64,000 nt of DNA from Holdemania massiliensis (lineage in GTDB: Bacteria; Bacillota_I; Bacilli_A; Erysipelotrichales; Erysipelotrichaceae), in assembly GCF_022440805.1 (NCBI RefSeq), contig NZ_JAKNTK010000001.1, positions 372,001 through 436,000 on the forward strand. Reading direction: 5' to 3'. Below are positions 59,942 through 64,000 of this stretch, piece by piece. The position numbers and the translations under genes were made by a program. The notes under the pieces were generated by a model. The model was given only the letters and a program-made list of their open reading frames with translations, had not been told where the DNA came from and ran no database searches. Each line of letters begins with the position of its first letter. The first letter of the stretch is position 1.

Positions 59942-60352
59942 ATGAAAATGCCTGATCATATTGAGGGTGTGATGTTTGCGCCCTGCGGAATGAATTGCAA
60001 AGTTTGTTATAAACATTGTTATTCCAGAAAACCTTGTGATGGCTGCTTAAAAAGTGACATGGGAAAACCGGAACACTGCCGCCTATGCAAAATAAAGGAT
60101 TGTGTCAAAATGAAAGGATTATCCTATTGTTTTGAGTGTGCTGAATATCCATGCAAACTTATAAAGAATCTTGAAACAAGCTACAGGAAACGATATCAAG
60201 CAAGTCTGATGGAGAACAGTGCTTTTGTCAAAGAATATGGATTGGATAAGTTTATGAAGCAGCAGAAAATGAAGTATCTTTGTCCTCAATGCGGCGGAAT
60301 TATTTCTATCCACGATCATGCATGCAGCGAGTGCCAGACTCAAATGAAATAA
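59942..60352 (+). CDS. Cysteine-rich DUF3795-like protein
   Basis: AAAGGAG before ATG 59942 decides the start over 59924. The 136-residue product has many cysteines, including FAPCGMNCKVC, CDGC, CRLC and CFECAEYPC in DUF3795 style, plus a C-terminal zinc ribbon CPQCGG...CSEC. It probably binds metal; function unknown. It is followed by the YkgJ-type gene after 25 bp. Confidence 0.8.
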   Translation: MKMPDHIEGVMFAPCGMNCKVCYKHCYSRKPCDGCLKSDMGKPEHCRLCKIKDCVKMKGLSYCFECAEYPCKLIKNLETSYRKRYQASLMENSAFVKEYGLDKFMKQQKMKYLCPQCGGIISIHDHACSECQTQMK

Positions 60353-60377
60353 ACAGTAGTTTAAGGAGCAAAAACAA

Positions 60378-61202
60378 ATGTTAATCCATGAAAGAAATGA
60401 TAAAATTTGGGAACCGATGAAATCGAATTGCTCAAAATGCTCAGGTTTGTGCTGTACGGCTCTGTTTTTTTCAAAAGCCGACGGTTTTCCTAAAGATAAA
60501 GTATCAGGACAACCTTGCATCAATTTGTTAAATGACTACCGGTGTAAAATACATCCACAGCTTGAAAAACAAAAAATGAAAGGTTGTATTGGTTATGACT
60601 GCTTCGGAGCGGGGCAGCAGGTCACTCAGGTTATTTATCAAGGTCAGACTTGGATGGATATGCCAAACCGGGCAACAGAAATTTTTGATGTTTTTATCAT
60701 GGTATTTAAGCTTTATCAAATTAGATATTATTTAACAGAAGCCATGCTGCTTATTCCAGCACAGCCCTTAAAAAATTCTGTTCAGAGCTTAATCGAAGAG
60801 AATATAAAAATCTGTCAGGATCAGCCGGGCAACATCTTATCTTTTGATTTAGAGCAGTACAGAAATAGAGCAAATCATATTTTAAAGCAGGTATGTAAGC
60901 TGCTTCAGCAGAGTATTCATAGTGAAGGCAAAAAAGTTCCCGCTAATTTTCTTGGCGGTAATTTTAAGGGACAAGACATGAGCGGAGCCGATCTCAGCGC
61001 AAAACTTTTGATCGCTGCGAATTTTGAAAAGAGTCTTTTCTATGGGACCTTGTTCTTAGGCGCGGATACCAGAGATACAAATTTTAAGAATGCGGATCTC
61101 AGTGAAGCTGTATTTTTGACACAAGGACAGGTTAATTCTGCGAAAGGAAATCGACAGACAAAATTGCCCTATCATTTGGATTATCCGGTAACTTGGAAGT
61201 AA
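60378..61202 (+). CDS. YkgJ-like cysteine-cluster protein fused to pentapeptide repeats
   Basis: The 274-residue product has an N-terminal metal-type motif CSKCSGLCCTALFF with further cysteines (PCINL, RCKIH, KGCIGYDC). A helical linker (~100-195) and pentapeptide repeats follow at the C-terminus (ANFLGGNFKGQDMSGADL; NFKNADLSEAVFL). The YkgJ part may bind zinc or iron-sulfur. AAGGAGC precedes the ATG. Probably cotranscribed with the DUF3795-like gene. Confidence 0.75.
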   Translation: MLIHERNDKIWEPMKSNCSKCSGLCCTALFFSKADGFPKDKVSGQPCINLLNDYRCKIHPQLEKQKMKGCIGYDCFGAGQQVTQVIYQGQTWMDMPNRATEIFDVFIMVFKLYQIRYYLTEAMLLIPAQPLKNSVQSLIEENIKICQDQPGNILSFDLEQYRNRANHILKQVCKLLQQSIHSEGKKVPANFLGGNFKGQDMSGADLSAKLLIAANFEKSLFYGTLFLGADTRDTNFKNADLSEAVFLTQGQVNSAKGNRQTKLPYHLDYPVTWK

Positions 61203-61368
61203 GAGATGAAGGTGTTATGAGATTGCAGGATAGAGGGCATGTAATTCTGATCCCAAAAAGCTTTGTACAAGTTTCATTCATATTGGTACATTCCTTGAAG
61301 TATAGGATGGCGTATACAGAATTAATAAGATATTGAATTAAACAAGTTATTATAAAGGAGCTGTCGCT

Positions 61369-61785
61369 ATGATAAATTGGAGTCAAGAAGCTGAAATAGT
61401 AATGACGGAACGCTTTGGAAAAGATACGGTTATCGCATTGGCTACGATAGAAAATGAAGTGCCGGATGTCCGCTATGTAAATGCCTATTATGAGCAGGGG
61501 ACATTCTATGTGATTACGCATGCCTTGTCTAAGAAGATGAGGCAGATTGCCAATCATTCAACTGTGGCAATAGCGGGTGAATGGTTCACTGCGCAGGGAA
61601 AAGCCAGCAGTTTAGGATATTTTGGGAAAGAAGAGAATCATGAGATCGCAGAGAAACTAAAAAATGTCTTTGCGGAATGGATAGAAAACGGACATTTTGA
61701 CTTTACTGATGAGCATACGATCATTTTACGCATTGAGTTAACAAGCGGACTGCTGCTCAGCCACGGAACAAAGTACAAATTTTAA
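61369..61785 (+). CDS. Pyridoxamine 5'-phosphate oxidase-like flavin-binding protein
   Basis: The 138-residue product fits the small PNPOx-like split barrel: ALATIENEVPDVRYVNAYY, then TFYVITHALSKKMRQI and a VAIAGEWFTAQG strand. It probably binds FMN or F420 and acts as an oxidoreductase or heme/flavin-handling protein. AAGGAGC precedes the ATG. It is monocistronic. Confidence 0.8.
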   Translation: MINWSQEAEIVMTERFGKDTVIALATIENEVPDVRYVNAYYEQGTFYVITHALSKKMRQIANHSTVAIAGEWFTAQGKASSLGYFGKEENHEIAEKLKNVFAEWIENGHFDFTDEHTIILRIELTSGLLLSHGTKYKF

Positions 61786-61837
61786 GTTCTCAGTGTTATT
61801 GGCTAAGAAAAGATAAACAAATAAAAGAGGGAAAAAA

Positions 61838-62419
61838 ATGATATTTCAGGGAATTGCCATCGCAGTTTTATCCGTATTCTACGGCTGTTATATAGTGAAA
61901 ATGTTCTGTCAGAGAAAGAAAGGCATCCAAACAGATCAGATGGGAAAAGGCAAGACGGGACTGGCAAAAGGGATTGAAGTGACGATGAAGATCGCAGCGA
62001 TACTCGTTTTTTCAGTAGGGTTGCTTTGTGTCCTTTTGAACGTGAATTTCAGTTCACTGCCTCTGCGGATGGGGGGTGCCGTTTTGAGTATTGCCGGTAC
62101 CGCTGTATTTATTGCAGCTGTTATAACAATGCAGGATAATTGGCGGGCCGGGGTTTCACAAACCGACAAAACAGAACTTGTTACAAGTGGGATTTATCAA
62201 TACAGCCGCAATCCTGCTTTTCTTGGCTTTGACCTTTTGTATCTCGGACTGTTGCTGATGTTTTTTAATTGGGCGTTATGTGTTGTATCCATCTTTGCCA
62301 TGGTGATGTATCATTTACAAATCGTTAAGGTGGAAGAAGCGTTTCTGCAGGCTGCCTTTGGCGAGGAATATCTGAAATATAAGAAAGAGGTATGTCGTTA
62401 TCTTGGCAGGAAACGATAG
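61838..62419 (+). CDS. Second ICMT-family membrane methyltransferase
   Basis: The 193-residue product has four membrane helices and the signature YQYSRNPAFLGFD followed by EEYLKYKKEVCRYL, matching ICMT/PEMT-like enzymes. GAGGGAAA precedes the ATG. It shares the family of 58036-58557 but is not a close copy. Confidence 0.85.
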   Translation: MIFQGIAIAVLSVFYGCYIVKMFCQRKKGIQTDQMGKGKTGLAKGIEVTMKIAAILVFSVGLLCVLLNVNFSSLPLRMGGAVLSIAGTAVFIAAVITMQDNWRAGVSQTDKTELVTSGIYQYSRNPAFLGFDLLYLGLLLMFFNWALCVVSIFAMVMYHLQIVKVEEAFLQAAFGEEYLKYKKEVCRYLGRKR

Positions 62420-62458
62420 TTTTAGGTTAAATATTAAGGAATAAACACGACCCGAATG

Positions 62459-62499
62459 TCCTCTTTTCCTGTTCAATTCAGAGGGAAAAGGGGTTTTTC
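62459..62499 (+). terminator. Intrinsic terminator after ICMT-like gene
   Basis: CCTCTTTTCC (62460-62469) pairs with GGAAAAGGGG (62484-62493, one wobble), followed by TTTTT. Confidence 0.75.
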
Positions 62500-62540
62500 A
62501 TAAGCCTAAGACCAAGTTGAAAAAAAGAATTGAAAAGATT

Positions 62541-62570
62541 CCAACTTTTTCCGCAGTTGTTTCACCTAAT
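62541..62570 (+). promoter_or_regulatory. Probable ECF-sigma-type promoter of the sigma/anti-sigma operon
   Basis: CCAACTTTTT (62541-62550) fits an ECF -35 (AAC core), and CACCTAATA starting at 62563 could be the -10, with a 17-bp spacing. This suggests autoregulation. Confidence 0.45.
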
Positions 62571-62658
62571 AATATAGGAGCCCAGAAAAAGATCTTTTTC
62601 TAAAATCGGAGGTGATACCTTGGCGGCAATCTGATTTTAGATCGGAAGGAGCGAGCCT

Positions 62659-63153
62659 ATGAACAAAGAAGAAAAAAAGGACTTATTAGAAAAAACAATT
62701 CTGGAACATCAGCGGATGCTGTACCGGATAGCATTTTCGATTATTAAAGATGAACAGTTGGCACTGGATGCGGTGCAGGAAACGATTGTCAAAGCGTATT
62801 CCCAGATCTATCAGCTTCGCCAGCCGGAGTATATCAAAACCTGGCTGGTGCGGATCTGCATGAATGAGGCTAACGGTCTGTGCCGCAAGCAGATCACGCA
62901 GCGGCAGCGTCAGACTGAGCTGCAGGCATATCAGGGGGTAACCGAGGATGCTTCGCCGACAGAATACAGCGATCTGTTTCAGGCAGTCATGGCGTTGGAA
63001 CCGAAATTGCGGACGGTCATTGTTCTGCGGTTTTTTGAGGAATTGAAATTTGATGAAATTGCAGCGATGACGCAGACCAACGTCAACACGATTAAATCCC
63101 AAGTGTATAAAGGCTTGGATCTCTTAAAAGCCCAGTTAAAACAGGAGGTGTAA
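62659..63153 (+). CDS. ECF-type sigma factor (SigV-like)
   Basis: The 164-residue product has region 2 (MLYRIAFSIIKDEQLALDAVQETIVKAY, shown in part) and region 4 (LRTVIVLRFFEELKFDEIAAMTQTNVNTIKSQVYKGL). The layout is that of a short sigma-70 group 4 factor. GGAAGGAGCG precedes the ATG. It is followed 3 bp later by the anti-sigma gene. Pairing with an RsiV-like protein suggests a cell-envelope or lysozyme-stress role. Confidence 0.88.
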   Translation: MNKEEKKDLLEKTILEHQRMLYRIAFSIIKDEQLALDAVQETIVKAYSQIYQLRQPEYIKTWLVRICMNEANGLCRKQITQRQRQTELQAYQGVTEDASPTEYSDLFQAVMALEPKLRTVIVLRFFEELKFDEIAAMTQTNVNTIKSQVYKGLDLLKAQLKQEV

Positions 63154-63156
63154 ATT

Positions 63157-64000
63157 ATGCAGGAACCTTGGAAAAAAGCCAGAGAAGAATATCAGAATCA
63201 ACCCATTCCCCCACAGCTGGAGGCTCAGGTAAAACAAGCGATTGGAGAAGGACGGCAGTCATCGCCAAGGCAGCATTGGCTTAAAAAAGGATTGATTAGT
63301 TTTGCAGCCGCGGCTGCCTGCTTCACCCTCATGATGCATGGCTCTCCCGTCTTTGCGCAGACGGTGGCCAATCTGCCCGTGATCGGTGAATTTCTGAGAA
63401 TTGTAACCGGCGTTCAGATTGAGAAGGAAGACGTTAATGAAGTGATTCACATTACGCTGCCAAAGGTGGAAAACAGCGGCAATCCGGAGTTTGAAAAACA
63501 GATTAATCAGCGGATTGAAGAAGAACTGGAAAATTTATCCCAGGAAGCCCGGACGCAGGCTGAAGATTTGAAAAACAATGCGGAAGGAAAAACAGGAACC
63601 TATCATCCTGTGGATTTCTATGCCGCCTATCAGATTTATTACAATCAAGGTGCATTGGTCAGCTTTTCAATTGATACCACAACAACGATGGCCAGTGCTT
63701 ATGAACAGCGGTATTTCTTCAATTTGGATTTGGAAAGCGGGAAAGAGCTGACATTGGCTGAAGTCATCGGATCAGAAAACTTAGCTGCTGCAGATCAGCA
63801 AGTTCGTTCTCAGATTGAACAGCGGCTGGCCCAGGATCCGACCTCGTTCTTTGATTTTGACGAAGAAGGTGGCTATACTGGATTAAGTGAGAATCAGAAG
63901 TTTTATATCAATGAGAACCGTCAGGCTGTGATTGTTTTTGATGAATATGAAATTGCTCCGGGAGCTACGGGGACTCCGGAATTCATTCTGGATCTGCCGT
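63157..64000 (+). CDS. RsiV-like anti-sigma factor (runs off right edge)
   Basis: From ATG 63157 (ACAGGAGG upstream) the frame stays open to the window end, 281 codons so far. Residues 1-40 are cytoplasmic, ~43-65 form a membrane helix, and the outer part reads YQIYYNQGALVSFSID and FNLDLESGKELTLAEVIG, matching the DUF3298 domain of RsiV. In Bacillus subtilis RsiV binds lysozyme and is cut to release SigV. The 3' end and any downstream target genes are not visible. Confidence 0.85.
   Translation, partial: MQEPWKKAREEYQNQPIPPQLEAQVKQAIGEGRQSSPRQHWLKKGLISFAAAAACFTLMMHGSPVFAQTVANLPVIGEFLRIVTGVQIEKEDVNEVIHITLPKVENSGNPEFEKQINQRIEEELENLSQEARTQAEDLKNNAEGKTGTYHPVDFYAAYQIYYNQGALVSFSIDTTTTMASAYEQRYFFNLDLESGKELTLAEVIGSENLAAADQQVRSQIEQRLAQDPTSFFDFDEEGGYTGLSENQKFYINENRQAVIVFDEYEIAPGATGTPEFILDLP

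Overview
The window looks like a chromosomal segment of a low-to-moderate GC Firmicute. The gene set (Tat-exported flavoproteins, mannose-family PTS, a giant glycosaminoglycan lyase, T-box and CcpA-type control, SigV/RsiV-like pair) would fit a gut Erysipelotrichales such as Holdemania. That placement is an inference from gene content; there is no rRNA or other marker in the window. No tRNA, rRNA, CRISPR array, intact insertion sequence or prophage was seen.

Layout. 1-4.7 kb: end of an alpha/beta hydrolase, an AT-rich membrane-anchored protein, and a TetR gene divergent from a Tat-exported flavodoxin/ferredoxin lipoprotein. 4.7-7.6 kb: a Tat-exported FAD reductase with a divergent LysR regulator. 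7.9-9.9 kb: a guanylate-kinase-like protein and a DUF218 (YdcF-like) membrane protein. 10.3-18.0 kb: a 2,550-residue secreted protein joining an EEP phosphodiesterase/nuclease domain to a PL8 (hyaluronate/chondroitin lyase) domain, preceded by a cre site. 18.4-25.5 kb: a PTS operon (IIB-IIC-IID-HAD phosphatase-IIA) followed by a ceramidase-family hydrolase, a PRD regulator and a small membrane protein. 25.7-32.3 kb: an AAA_14/DUF4143 ATPase, a helicase with a DUF2726-like nuclease end, an XRE regulator. 32.5-36.2 kb: ArsR-controlled hydrolase, MFS exporter, metallo-beta-lactamase-fold enzyme. 36.4-39.4 kb: a translationally coupled Trk potassium uptake operon. 39.6-42.0 kb: a TetR gene and decayed accessory DNA with what looks like a TnpB-type transposase relic. 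42.2-43.3 kb: fucO behind a Rex-type site. 43.6-48.9 kb: KdpDE-like two-component system, a diguanylate cyclase, a TPR protein. 49.0-51.5 kb: brnQ behind a valine-type T-box, and a PfkB kinase. 51.8-55.1 kb: a second Tat-exported flavoenzyme (OYE type) with its own LysR. 55.3-64.0 kb: XRE/membrane pair, ispF, small enzymes (GNAT, interrupted pyrophosphatase, two ICMT-like methyltransferases, CAT-like acetyltransferase, PNPOx-like), and an ECF sigma/anti-sigma pair running off the right edge.

How it works together. Two themes stand out. First, host-glycan use: the lyase is predicted to cut glycosaminoglycan outside the cell, and the adjacent PTS operon could import a sugar product, with CcpA repression at the lyase promoter. 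Second, extracytoplasmic redox chemistry: three separate Tat/lipobox redox proteins (flavodoxin-ferredoxin, FAD reductase, OYE-type reductase), two with a dedicated LysR and one with a TetR. Cytoplasmic redox balance is represented by fucO under a near-consensus Rex operator. Many regulators sit beside clear palindromes, so local autoregulation is a common design here.
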